A DNA stretch of 54,951 bases from Polychytrium aggregatum (lineage: Eukaryota > Chytridiomycota > Chytridiomycetes > Polychytriales): assembly GCF_025602895.1 (NCBI RefSeq), contig NW_026516408.1:1-54951 (forward strand). The letters run 5' to 3'. The notes below the pieces were generated by a model that was not told the DNA's origin, made no database searches, and saw only the letters and a list, made by a program, of their open reading frames with translations. Of the stretch, positions 23,454 through 36,974 are shown piece after piece (within the stretch, counting starts at the first letter, position 1; every line of letters starts with the position of its first letter). The translations under genes were made by a program, and so were the position numbers.

Positions 23454-25662
23454 ATGGAGTCGTGGAAAGACATCATCAAGAAGCTCGTGGCACTTGTTGG
23501 ACGGGCCTACTACAGCCCGAAAGAAGTCATCGTCCTGGACCTGCTGTCGAATGTCCATTCGTGGGTATTGCCTGGGTTTCAGCAACAACGACAGGCCGGG
23601 GACCAGACCTGGCCGCGATGGCGATTTCATCGGAGAGCTGCCGATGCAAGCACATAGGCCGGAATGTCTGGCATTGATTCGAGACAGACAAACAGACAGA
23701 CGGATAGACAGACGGATAGACAGACAAAAGCAAAGCTAATCGCTGAGACTCATTGGTCGCCGTACCGCCCGTTCGATACCATCGCAGGATGCGGGACGAG
23801 GAGCTTGCAAAGTACCTCCGGATTTCGTCTGTAAAAGATCTCCATCGGTTATGCGGCCAGCTCAAGGCCGAGGGACTCATCAAAGTGTGAGTCGTTGCCG
23901 TGCATGTTCATAGAACCGCTGCCACTGTTGTCGCCAATGGGGCTGCACTGAATGACGACTTGTATCAGCGACGCACGACTCGCTGCATATCCACCAACGC
24001 CGTTCATTCGACCGTACAATCGGACTCATGTGGTTTGGATCCATCTTGACGCTGCGTCTCTTGCATGCTGCGGCTGGTTCAGCGAAACGAGGCTCGAGGA
24101 TCCGGCGAGGCCGTCCACCAACAGCAAAGGTGTGCCGAGGAAGGTGACCCGGTCATACTACTACATTGACCACAAGTCTTTCGTGGATGTCGTCAAGTGG
24201 AGGATCTACTGCATCGGCAAGGAGATCGAGCGGGAAGTTCAAAGCGTAAGTGCGCTGGAGGCAAAGCACGCATCGTACTCGAAGCCCTGCGAGGTGGCTC
24301 ATGTGGCCAATGGCTTGCAAAGAGTCGCAAAGCGTCGACTCCGAGATCTTGGCGATGCGACACAGCCGAAGGCGTTGTCGATACTCATACGCTCGCTTTC
24401 CATCTACCCTCTGGATCAGCAAGCGGCAAATGTCTCCTATGCGTGCGGCGAGAACTGCGGGCGCCAGTATCCGTTGATCGAGGCACTGATGCTGCAGCGA
24501 AGCGACGAAGGGCTCTTTCTTTGCAGCGTCTGCGAGCAGCCGCTGACAGAGCTCCTCGGGAACGAATCCTCGGACGGCATGAGCGCAAAATACACCAAGT
24601 ATGGAGACGAAGCCTCTCGATAGTCGTCTGTATGCCGTCAATGTCATTCGATGCGGCAGGGCTCATGCGCCAGTTAACCTCTGTCCCCTCCAGGTTCATG
24701 CATGAAAGCAAACCAATTGTGGAGCTGCTGAAGCAAACCGATACTCTCACGATCCCCGAGTAAGGCTTCTGAGTTTGCTTGGCTCGACTGGACCCAACCC
24801 CGGGTGTTCATACCCCCGAGACACCGAGTCATCCAAATGCTCACACCGCCATCTCTGCAAAACCAGATACATTTCGGTGAACGCGACGATCGAGAACACG
24901 CCGAGCTCGGCCATCGATCCATCACTGGGTGAGTGCCTGGATGTCCGATGCTCTGGGTTGTGGTCGAGATGCTCTGGGCGGATATCCTGCATTTCAATCG
25001 AGCCGCTTACCGCTTGATTCAGCTCTATACTGTTGCGCGCCTCCGCTTACCGGATTTTTAATCTGCTTGTTCAGATACTGGTCGTGAACTCGACATCTCA
25101 CGAGAGACCGGTGCCCCGACCGGAGAGATTGTTATCGTTTTTGAGGATGAGAACGACAGGTGTGATACTGCATGTCCGACTCCTCCACCGATTGGCTCCC
25201 TGTATTTGTGCATGGCGGCTTTACTTATGCATCCATTACTATTGCTGTTGCTGTGGTCGTTGCTGTGGTCATTGTTGGAACAACTGCCCAGATCCGGCCA
25301 ACAAGCCGCCGAGGGGCATGAGGATGGTAAGTAAAGCATGCCGGATTTACTACACACCGCGCTTGCTGTTCGCTCGGATCCAGTATAGGCGTCGTGGCTG
25401 ACGCTGAATGCCATCGCTGCCTTCAGAAATCACGAAAACGACAGCACAGTACTACCGCAACCTGATGATGGAGCCCAGCCCATCCAGCAGCCTCTCGCGG
25501 GACGGCGACGGAGACGGCGCACTCAAGCGGCCATTTGCCAGCATCGACAATGCCGATATTGGTCCAAGCCAGAGCAGCGCCGGCTCCGGCCCCAGTTTGA
25601 CCCGGTTCGACCTTGGAGACGACGACGATGATGATGACGACGATGAGTTTGTTGAGGGATAG
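23454..25662 (+). CDS. TFA1: TFIIE alpha subunit (Tfa1/GTF2E1)
   Basis: TFIIE-alpha recruits TFIIH to the preinitiation complex and regulates its kinase and translocase. Nine exons (23454-23560, 23788-23886, 24083-24245, 24420-24598, 24694-24759, 24867-24928, 25075-25159, 25293-25327, 25427-25662) sum to 1032 nt, in frame, 343 residues, shorter than human (439). The winged-helix region reads VIVLDLLSNVHSMRDEELA then HRLCGQLKAEGLIKVETRL; VTRSYYYIDHKSFVDVVKW follows; next the zinc ribbon (YACGENC...LFLCSVC, residues about 130-160) and KPIVELLKQTD. The tail is acidic with a run of nine Asp before EFVEG, typical of the TFIIH-binding acidic end. The first zinc pair is spaced CxxxC, not the usual CxxC. 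Its TFIIH partner Tfb2 lies 20 kb away. Confidence 0.94.
23683..23732. repeat. GACA/GATA-type microsatellite in TFIIE-alpha intron 1
   Basis: Interspersed GACAGACA, GATAGACA and GGATAGAC units fill part of intron 23561-23787. Confidence 0.85.
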
Positions 25663-26157
25663 TCGGTCCTGCTCGATGGACATGGTCGCTGTGGAGCCCA
25701 GCCATGGATCCATCGATCCATTGCTTCGTCGCGGTTCGAGCCGGTCACATGCCCTGCTCGCGCGCTGATTGGCTGCCGCTGCTCGGGTGATGGCGACCAG
25801 CCATTGGACGAGGCATCGCTGCGAGGAGAGATCAAGGACGAGAGGGCTCATGCAGCCATGGCATTGGCGAATATCTTACGTTTCACGCAGCAATAAAGAC
25901 GGAGCTGACCCCATGCGACGGTTGGAGTGGGCATGAGCTTGTTCCTGGCCTCCGAGGACGGTGCTGGGTCGAGTGCGGCAGCGAGAGCAGCCCGAGACGC
26001 GCACTCTCGCTCGCCTCTCGCTTCTCGCTCAGGCGTCTCGATCCAGCCCACCATCCAGCCCACCGTCTCCTCTGCCATCCGGTCTGCCATCTGGTCTGCC
26101 ATCCAGCCTGCCATCTGGCCTGCATCTGCTCGACTCTCCGGCCGTGCTGTCATCGCT
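25663..26157. promoter_or_regulatory. Intergenic region upstream of the ERGIC-53 gene
   Basis: Both flanking genes are on the plus strand. A reversed CCAAT box (GATTGGCTG) lies near 25768. The last 120 bases are a degenerate 12-bp repeat in frame with the downstream ATG. No separate gene recognised. Confidence 0.5.
26041..26124. repeat. Degenerate 12-bp tandem repeat (ATCCAGCCCACC / ATCTGGTCTGCC)
   Basis: Seven 12-bp units ending about 30 bp before the ERGIC-53 ATG. Translated in the frame of that ATG they give repeats of the IQPT / IRSA / IWSA type with no stop. Confidence 0.85.
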
Positions 26158-28608
26158 ATGCTATCGTCCATCCTGCGCACCTCATTGCTCGCTCTGCTGC
26201 TCAGCAGCGTTGCTGTCGCAACCTCCTACGCCAACAACAACCAGGGCAACTCGGGTCAGTCCGGCGAAATCCCGGCCCGACACGACTACAAGCAGACCTT
26301 CAAGAAGCCCTACTACCTCTACAACGACAACCACACCATCCCGTACTGGAACACCCACGGAAGTGCGTTCATCCTCTATCAGCGTCTGCCGCGCTTGCAC
26401 CCGACTCTCTGGCTCCCGAATCACCTCTTGTCTGGGTGCTCGCCGATGAGATGATTGCTCAAAGTCGCCGACGCTGTCGCGGTGGCTCTTGCTTGTGCCG
26501 ACGCTGCCATGGTGGTTGCTGATCCCATATGCTCGCTTCTTTGCTGTAGATGCCCTGCTCGGACCCTCCTACATCCGCTTGAGCCCGAGTGTTCCCAGCA
26601 CCCTCGGCGCCATCTGGTCGTCCGTGCCCAACCCACACAAGGAGTGGGAAGTCATCATCTCCTTCCGAGTCTCTGGCCGCGATTACCTCGGTGGAGACGG
26701 CTTTGCCTTCTGGTACACCCAGGAGCACGACGAGATGGGCCCCGTCTATGGATCCAGGGATTACTGGCACGGTAATTTGGGATCTCGCAGTCGAGCTCGT
26801 CGGCGTGCTCGCCAGACATGTCGCATCTGCGGGCGTGCTGCTGGGCCGGCAACCTTTGATGCGGCAGAATCGCTGACTCTCGCTACCGCCACAGGCATCG
26901 GAATCGTCTTTGATACCTCGGACCAGAAGGAGAACCGCTACATTCCCCTTATCTATGGCATTCACAACGACGGACACAAGAGCCTGGCTCATCGCGATGA
27001 CTACATCTCGCAGACTTTCGGCGCCTGCTTCCGCGACTATCGCAACAGCCCCAACGACGTGAACATCAAGATCGTCTACTCCAACAAGAACCTGAAGGTG
27101 GGTTTGGGGCAGTGTCTGGCCCGCTGCACGATAGGGCCATCGGCTGCCAAGTTGCCGACGACCTGCAATGCTTATCCGCCCCACCGGATCGACCCTCTAT
27201 ACCTTCTAGGTTCTTGTCGACCTCCGTCAGGGAGGACACGGATACACCGAGTGTCTCACATATGAGGGGGTCGATCTCCCGACGGGCTACCACTTTGGTC
27301 TGTCTGCCTCTTCCAGCGCACACGGACACGGTGAGTATTTGGCCACCCTGATGGCAGCCTATCAATCCGCCCTTTTCTGTCGGATTCGATCTGTTTCTGA
27401 CTACTTGATCTCACCCAATGACATCCAGACGATCACGACATCATCTCCTTCGATACCTACGAGCTCAACCCTGCTGTAAGCTACCAATCATGCGCCGCTC
27501 TCTGCCGTTGGCATTGCCGATGCCATCATTCGCCCACCGCTGACAACTTTGGCCATAATAGGGTGGCAACAAGAACAAGGGATCGAGCGACTTCCATCTC
27601 AGCGACGATATCAAGAAGGTGGGTGTCCGCTTAATAGCACATGCCTATCACCACGCCGTGCCATGCCCAAACATGGCTAGCACCACGATTCCACAGCCCC
27701 GCGAGTCCGTCTTGGTGTCCACGGGCTCGCATCAGGGTGAGGGGAATCAGATCTGAGAGCGCGTGCAGCTGACTATCGTTTACGACTCTAGAAAATCAAC
27801 TTTATCGAGCACCAGACGCAAGAGCTCCTGGAAGCTGAGGAGGAAGACGACGCCCCGGAGGGCTACCAGGAGGTCATCAATGTACGTTGTGGTCGCCGTC
27901 AGTGGCAGGGCATTGGACTGTTGTGGTCGGAACCTCGGCTGGCGGCGAAGCGGTCCTCACATCTGTCGTGGTTATAGCCCCATGTGATCCAGGGCATCCA
28001 GGAAAACCAGTTCAAGATCATCGAATCCCTGAACATTCTCGAGCACACTTTGAACAGCGTCTTTGAGAACACCGGCAACTCGCATGAGGCTGGACGATCC
28101 CGCGGTGATAAGCTCGATGCGATCGAGTAAGTGTGCCCATGCGAGCTCGAGTGTCATTTCTGTTGGTGGAGGAGTACCACCCGCTCGGTTCAGGCTGATA
28201 ACTGACCGCACGCCCCCCTTCTGCCAGACGCAAGCTGGGCGAGCTCGAGCAGAAACTGGAGATCCTCACTACCGCCATCGCGCACATGACGAGCTCGGTA
28301 AGGACATCCGCAAACACTCTCCTGCGGTGCATATGCCTGTGCATGGTACACCCGCGGCCCCACTGCGGTAGACACCAGCGACACTGCGCTCTGACCAACT
28401 GGCCCGGGCTGCATTCCAACAGGGCAACAGCCAGATCCAGAACGTCAAGGACAAGATCGACACCGCCCATGAGATCCTGCAAAAGACCCAGCAGCACACA
28501 TCCTACACGACCTGGCTCATCATCGGGTTCGTTGTGCTCTTTGTGGGCTACGCTGGCTATTCGGTCTACCGAAAGAACTTTGAGGAGAAGCACAAGAAGT
28601 ACTTCTAA
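26158..28608 (+). CDS. L-type lectin cargo receptor, ERGIC-53/Emp47-like
   Basis: Cycles between ER and Golgi carrying high-mannose glycoproteins into COPII vesicles. Ten exons (26158-26362, 26550-26771, 26895-27097, 27210-27330, 27429-27475, 27562-27618, 27792-27881, 27978-28126, 28228-28297, 28423-28608) sum to 1350 nt, in frame, 449 residues. Order: signal peptide (MLSSILRTSLLALLLSS...), lectin domain about residues 40-270 with GGDGFAFWYT, GIGIVFDT and the Ca/sugar-site region, then a coiled-coil stalk (ENQFKIIESLNILEHTL; RKLGELEQKLEILTT), one membrane span (WLIIGFVVLFVGYAGYSVY) and the tail KKYF. KKYF fits a dilysine COPI retrieval signal whose terminal aromatic could also serve ER exit. 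Architecture and length are normal for the family, including its many small exons. Confidence 0.96.
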
Positions 28609-29206
28609 ACGCCACCGGCCCGGATGCCACGGCCAATTTGGACGCCTCTCACCGGTTGCTCGGCGAAGCGGCCCTGGTTAGACTCTGCTGCCTATACGAT
28701 CATATTCTCTGTTCGCCGAACGGCTCCTTTGAGCCACGGCGGTTGGCTGATGATTATACTCCTTCCGGACTCTTTGATTTCTTCCTTCCCCCCTGTTCTC
28801 TCTGGTCTCTTCCCGCTCCATCGCGCTATGCTGTGCTGTGCTGTGCCTTGGTACAGCCGACTCTCCGTCTGTCCTTGCCATCCTTCCATCGACTTGAGTT
28901 CATCCCAGTAACAACCCGGTCCTTGCCCCAGCCGACCTTGTCTTGCCTCTGGCCTCTGCTCACCCTTGTTCCCGGCCTCCTCTCCCTATCCGTAATATCA
29001 TCTGGATGGCTCTCCCTCAGTGCTGGACTAATAAACGGACTCAGGGACTCGTCCATGGCCCGGGAAGACAGCTCTGGATCGAGGTCATATCGGATATACT
29101 GACAGCGAGCAAGCGGCCCCGGGCGACACAGGAGCGGTGCTCTGCGGGAGAATTCTTCCCACCAGCTCGTGCCCACCGGTTCGTTGTCGCTGGGTCATCG
29201 ACGATA
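28609..29206. other. Convergent intergenic region ERGIC-53 / KAE1
   Basis: Both genes end here. The plus strand has a GCTGT/GCTGTG run near 28827-28850. Otherwise nothing recognised; the open frames are shadows. Confidence 0.5.
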
Positions 29207-31044
<1,838 letters not shown>

Positions 31045-31356
31045 TGCAGGGGCGACGGATGGATGTGGATGATGGATGTGGATGGATGTGGATGTCGATG
31101 TCGATGGATGTGGATGGACGGATCGAAGCGCTGCCGTTGCTGGAGCCGAGGGATACGTGCTGATCGACGGATCGGCTGCGAGATCCGAGTCCCCGTTGGA
31201 GAAAGCAGGTCTCGGAAAGTCGAGCCGCCATCGACGGCGGAATTCGGGACGCGGCCGAATCCCCAATCGCCCTTGCTCGTGAAATCTGCGCTGTCCAAAA
31301 CGACTGCCGAAGCGACCCCGCCCTGCCTCGTCTGACTTCTCCTGCCCAGCCGCCCA
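31045..31356. promoter_or_regulatory. Divergent promoter region KAE1 / TMEM135-like
   Basis: Only 312 bp separate the two ATGs. The KAE1-proximal part is a GGATGT/GATGTC repeat (31058-31121). No TATA box recognised. Confidence 0.55.
31058..31121. repeat. GGATGT / GATGTC hexamer-like repeat
   Basis: About ten imperfect copies of a six-base GGATGT unit, beginning some 15 bp upstream of the KAE1 ATG. Confidence 0.85.
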
Positions 31357-34236
31357 ATGTCTGCCCCGGAGGAAGTGCAGCCGCCCCATGCCCGGAGGCA
31401 TCCGGATCTGCATGTCCATATCCCGACGCCCCGCATCCCGCCCTCGGAGATGCTGACCCATGCCGCTCGGGCGTCGCTGAGGTGGGTCGTCGTGCCTGGG
31501 ACTCCAGAGCAACTGCCGGCCTTTCCCATCGCCGTTCCCATCCTCGCCTGCGTCTAACCCCCCCGCCGCCGGGCTGATCCGCACTATGGGTCCGCAGGGC
31601 AATGTGTCTCGGATTCGGCATTCGCAGTGGGTTCTTGCTTCTCGTCAAGCTTATTGCGGTGCTGCGAAGGTAACCAGCCATCGTCATCGTTGCTGGCATT
31701 GCTGCTTCTATCTTTACCAGCGCTTTGCGAACAATGCAGCTCGTCCTGCAAGCGTCCAACACTTTGATACAGCTCAGCCACCATGCTGCGCCGAACGACG
31801 CTGAGCCTTTGCCAATGCTTGCCCCCTCGGCTTCTATCGTGCACCGTCGATCGAGTATCAAGCATTCTTGCATTGACGCTTCTGCGGTGGTCGGCCCGCG
31901 ATGGCCTGCTTTCCATCCATTCATCCATCCAGAAAAACGAGTATCAGGAGTGCCATTCGGCGGTCGCTCTTCCATGAGGAGACCCTCCGCTTTGCCGCCT
32001 TCTTTGGATCCTTTGCATTCATATGGAAGCTCGTCAACAACATCATGGTTCACCTGCGCCAGAAGGAGGACAAATGGAACGGCTTTGTCGCTGGATCGCT
32101 GGCTGGGCTCTCGATCCTTGCCGAGGAGAGTGGCCGCCGAAGAGCCATTGCCCAGCAGGTATAGCAGCACGGGATATGCGCATCGTCTCGGCAGCAAGGG
32201 TTCCTGGGGTGGTCATGAAGTTGACGTGGGAGGATGAATCGCAGACGTGATTTCATGATAGCACCCCGATGCTGGCCATCCAACGCAAACGACTCTGGCC
32301 TGTGCAAACGAGGAAGGCGAGCTCCTACTGACCAGCCCGCTTGCCTTTTTCACCGTCGTACCCGCCTTTGACATCTGGCAGCTGGCCGTGCGTGCCTGCC
32401 AATGCATCTACAACGGCCTGAAGAGCCGCGGGATTTTCCACTTCCACATGGGCGACACTCTGATCTTTGCGCTGTCAACAGGTGGGTTTGGGCACGCAGC
32501 GTCGCTCCAGCCGCAGGCCCGAGAGTGATTTCGACAGAGTACTCAGTCACTTGACGGAGACAATATCTTCTACTCAGCCCTATGCCGCCATGCACATGCT
32601 TGCTGCGAGAGATCCACCGCAACTCCCACGCCATCCGTGCTTCGTCGTATCATTCACGCCGCATCTCGCTTGATTGCCTTGGATTCCTGTCGCTGCCAAT
32701 CGGTGTATGATATCGTATCACACAGCCCAAATCGTAGGTATCCCTCCGATGAGCCTTCCGCCTGGCAAGTGCATCCGCGCATTGCTCCAAATATCTTCTT
32801 ACGCCACCATCGGTCTTCCCACACAAACAGATGTACTCGTATGTGGTCCAGCCACACACCATTCCCAAAGTATACTACAACTTTATTGTCTCGATCAGCC
32901 CAATCCCCGACGACATCCTGAAGCTGGTGCGCCGCAACGTCAAGGAGATTCCGATCCCAAGTATTGATTTCATCCAAGCGGCGCGGGCACACCACGGAAC
33001 AGCCCGAGCCCTCAGCGTCGCTTCGGAGCTGTCGTCGCTCCCTTCGATCATCCCATGCGATATTGTACACCCGAGTACATCTTCATGCACGCAACATGGA
33101 CTGAGAACCTTCTTCCGTGTTGTCATCCGGATCTTGCCTGTGCATCTGGGGCTCAACGTCGTGCCTATGATTCTGCTCAAGCACAAGGACTTTATCAAAA
33201 CGTAAGGCTGGAGTGGCTGGCGGTATGTGCCCGCGGCAGAAAGAGAAGGGAAGTGGAGTGGCTCTGAAACGATGAGTGATACCGCATACTGTTTACCTTC
33301 CTTCTTGTTGCAAAGGCCCCTCGCGGTTGTTCAAAAGGCCATCAGCAACTCTGCAGTGAGCACAACCTTCTTGGCAACGTTCACCTGGCTTTACATGGTA
33401 AGTCGAACGGTGGACACGTTTTGGGCATACACCTGTGCAAACGGCACCGAGGGAGGCTCCTCGCTCAACAAATGCGCTGCTGACTGCCCGGTATGCTTCA
33501 GACGCTAGCGTGTGGCACGCGTAGACTCGCCGACTTTGGTCTCATGAAGCAAGACCATCGATACAACTACTGGCTCATCGGATTGCTGGCTTCCTCGGCT
33601 ATCCTGATCGAGGACAAGCGGCGACGATCGGAGCTGGCAATGTATGTTGTCCCTCGCGGACTCGTGGCCCTGTACACGGTGATGTACGAGCGCAAGTGGA
33701 TGATCCGGATTCCGCACTTTGATCTTGGCATGGTAAGCGTCCTGTGCGGAGGCACTCTTGCAGAGGCGCTTGTCTCTCATGTCTGCTGCTGCTCTCATCA
33801 ACCGTTCTGCTGACTGCTTCCTTTCTGCTTCCACTCGGAAATGCGCCACCGCATCAACCAGTTCTCCGTGGCAATGGGTGTCTTGATTGCCTTCTACCAA
33901 ACGGAGCCTACGGCCATGAGCAGCCTTATCTACAAGATTCTCAAGAGCATCGACTCGATTCTCGAAGACGGCATCTTCTTCAGCAACAGCGCCAGCAAGG
34001 CGCTGCCTGCAGAACCCTCGCCCGAGAGCGCCGATGTGTACACGGACTCTGTGGATGTCATCAGCGTCGAGGTGCTTGCACCAGTCATTGGAGGGCTCGA
34101 AAGCCGGGATGACGAGAACGACAGTGCGGCAGAAGTCGAGTCTGACACGCCCAGCGCGGAAGAGTCGCTGAAGATTGCATCTTTCAGCGAGGACGAGGAT
34201 GCAACGACGGCGCGTGAAGGGGCTGCTCGGCCGTGA
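31357..34236 (+). CDS. TMEM135-like multispanning membrane protein
   Basis: TMEM135 family members are peroxisomal/mitochondrial membrane proteins linked to organelle dynamics and lipid handling. Exons 31357-31481, 31598-31669, 31948-32158 and about 32382-32481 join in frame, giving [20 protein letters not shown] and [17 protein letters not shown] followed by [19 protein letters not shown], the family hallmark. Later segments repeat the pattern: [58 protein letters not shown], which shows the internal duplication of the family. The C-terminus is acidic and Ser-rich, ending at 34236. With GT-AG sites only, I could not keep frame between the exon ending near 32481 and the one starting near 32831, so either an odd splice or a one-base error lies there. 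Family assignment is good; the full exon structure is incomplete. Confidence 0.83.
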
Positions 34237-34492
34237 CGCTCGACGCACAGCGACTGAGGATATGCAATCCAAGTTTGAGAGAAAGAGAGTTTCGGAGCCA
34301 GAGCGAAGCGGATCATGTCGCAATACACTGAACCGTGACGACTCCAAATGGCCTATCGGCGTGATGAAAGAGAACTCAGGCTGACACTGCCGCAGGAGTT
34401 CGATACTGTAGCGGGAGCTCGATACTGCGGCTGCGGACACTCTGGAGCAGTGGGCGACAGGGAGATTCTAGAATCTAGCAGTGGTTCTGCGT
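34237..34492. other. Convergent gap, TMEM135-like / DUF1003 gene
   Basis: 256 bases shared by two 3' ends; no feature recognised beyond a local TCTAGAATCTAG element at 34467-34478. Confidence 0.45.
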
Positions 34493-36974
34493 TTATTGGT
34501 CGCGATCGCTCAAGTGCCCGTGGAAGGTGACATGCGTGTCATCGCAGAAGAGGACAACGGTGCGCGGACCCTCGATCTCAACTCTGACGTCCATGACAAT
34601 CGGAGCGACGGGATCGCGCACCTCCTGGCCAGAGGATATGGCAGAAGGCACCGGCGAGGGCTCTTCGGGCCATTCACAGCTGGCGACTTCCTGCCAGGCA
34701 ACAGGGAGCGGCCGTTCGTCAGCCAGGATCTTGAGCGACGAATCCATGTCCCGGAAGTAGGAGTCGAGGTAGAGGCGTGCGCTCGACTTTGATTGCGGCG
34801 GGAAGAAGGTAACGTCAACATAGCTGAGGGTTTGATTCGCAGGGATTTCAATGACGGCCATTGGATTGGGCGGAGCATAGACGATGGTGACCTTTTTGAT
34901 GGGCGACTTCCACAGGTCGGTGATGCGATCGATGCGCTTGACGGCAAAACTGGGTTTGTATCGGTTGGGCAGGTCACCGTTGCTGAAGGAGTGAACCTTT
35001 TCGTTGGTAGCGATAATGATGGACGCGATTCGGCCTGTAGGGATGGTGGTGGAGCCCGGCGGTGAGGGCGGATCCATTGGTCGCCATCCGGTCGCCATCC
35101 GGTCGCCATCCGGACCAAGGTTATCAGTTTGCGAACGATACCGTGGGATACAGACGAACGTTAAAGAACAGATCAGCAACATGGTGGTTGGGAACGGGTG
35201 CGCTCCTGTTCCGTGGGTGCCCGTGGCAGACAAGTGACGAAGCTACCATGATGCATGGAGCTGCAAGCTGGGGGATGGAGGCACATTGCACGCAAGCCGC
35301 ACGCAACCCCAGATCGCTGCGCGACGTACCCGTGAGGTTCATGTGGGTGAGAGCAAAGTCGTTTCGCAAGTTAACGGATCCTTCGCCCGAGAACAGATCG
35401 TCAAGCGTGACATTCGGCTCGCTGAAGGTGATGTCGTAGGTGATCGATCGCAGGCGGTTCTTGTTGGCGTCGATGTTGAGCTTGACGTTGTCGATGTAGC
35501 CAAAGAAGTTGTCTCCGTCCCAGTGCCAGTGGCTAAAGATAAAGTGGTCATCGGCCTTCTCGAGCCCGTAGTAAATCCGGAGCAGCAGCATGGTGTGGTC
35601 GTCCGGCTGGGTCTGGAAGCTCAAGTGTTTTGGAGCACGGTTGATGGTCTCAGAGAGGCGGTTGTCGAGCGGGAGGGCACCTTCGGTCGGCATCTTGAGG
35701 ACGGCGGACATGTCGCTGCCGCCATGATATTGATCCTGCAGAGCAATCTGGAGCTCTTGCATCTCCAGGAGTCGTCTCCACTGGCTGTTGACAAGATGGT
35801 CGAGCTTGGTGTTGACGTGGCGAGTCTGGTTCTCGCTGCGCAAGATGATTTTGTGGATGTAGTCGCTCTCAAGGCGGTCGAGGTAGCTTTGACGGTTCTG
35901 GGACATCATAATGATGGGTGCCTGGAAGGCCGCCAGCGAGGACAGGAACAGGTTCAGGAGAATGAACGGGTATGGATCCCACGCGAGCCCATTTGGCGAG
36001 GAGCCGAACTGAGCCAGAATAAGGTTGAGGCTGTGGCGATTCCAGGGATATAAGAGTGAGAGTTGGTATTAGGCATATGGCTGCTTGACAGGGCGTTGCG
36101 ATGCAGCGATGCATCGCCGGCGGAATGCTTACGCAGCCCAGGTCACAAGGAATCCGGTCAGAGCCAGGACAAAGCCCCACGAACCACCGAATCTGGCGAC
36201 AGCATCGGCGGCCTTCTGGCCAAAGGTGCGCTTCGTGTCGAACTGGCGCTGCCAGACCTCCTCTTCGATCTCGTGCTGGCCGAGGTTCCTCATGGCGTCA
36301 TCCTGCAGCTGGGCGAGGCTGGCGCTGTCTTCCTCGAGGAGCTGCTCGACCCGCTTGCGCAGCACCGAGTGCAGATCGAAGGTGCAGATGCCCCAATCGC
36401 GCGCATCGGGGCTGCTCAGGGCCAGCGTCGGGTGGGCGCGCTGAATATGGCGCTGCAATCGGGGGTCGAGCTTGCGGATCTTGTAAATGTCGAGGCCGTC
36501 GCTCCGGGCAGAAGGTTTCTTGCAGACAGCACAGTGGGTTGGGTTCGTGGCGGGGCCGGCTATCGCATCCGTCGGCGGGCCCAAGGCAGGTCCAAGGCAG
36601 GGAGAGGGGCGATCGAACAAGATTGGCTTATTTTCAGCAAATCAGATCGAGCGAGCGAGCGCAAGCAAGAGCGACCTGGCAGGCTCTGCAGCCAGACAGC
36701 CTGACGACAGCATGGATCGGGGGCTGGCCGCTTGGATCATGGCACCAGAGTGCCGGAGACCCGTGCTGCTCGACGCACCAATGCAGATCGGCATACCTTG
36801 GCCCTCGTGCGAGGCAGGAGAGGCGGTATTGGGGCCGGCATTTGCGGATGCAGCAGCGGCGACAGAAGCAGCAGCAGGCTGGGTGGACGACGACCAGCCC
36901 AGGTCGACGCGAACCTCTTCGGCCGAGAGCGATTCCTGGGTGGCAAAGCTGCTGACGAGTCTGCTCCGGCTCAT
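34493..36974 (-). CDS. DUF1003 membrane protein with a novel ~310-residue C-terminal region
   Basis: DUF1003 proteins are mostly bacterial inner-membrane proteins of unknown function. Four exons (36797-36974, 36133-36559, 35330-36030, 34493-35034) sum to 1848 nt, in frame, 615 residues. After a low-complexity N-terminus comes a CAVCKKPSARSDGL zinc-knuckle-like start, then DARDWGICTFDLHSVL, FGGSWGFVLALTGFLVTW (span 1), DPYPFILLNLFLSSLAAFQA (span 2), PIIMMSQNRQ and the HVNTKLDHLVNSQWRRLLEM helix, all classical DUF1003 marks. The remaining 310 residues are not part of the bacterial domain: a region with FIFSHWHWDGDNFFGYID, then a beta-rich part (VIEIPANQTLSYVDVTFFPP) ending HLSDRDQ. I do not recognise these. 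Normal introns argue against bacterial contamination. Function unknown. Confidence 0.88.
35079..35113. repeat. 11-bp tandem repeat GGTCGCCATCC x3
   Basis: Three exact copies inside the last intron (35035-35329) of the DUF1003 gene. Confidence 0.95.

Noticed and set aside
34493..36974. DUF1003 gene as bacterial contamination
   Set aside because: It has three spliceosomal introns and sits between normal fungal genes.
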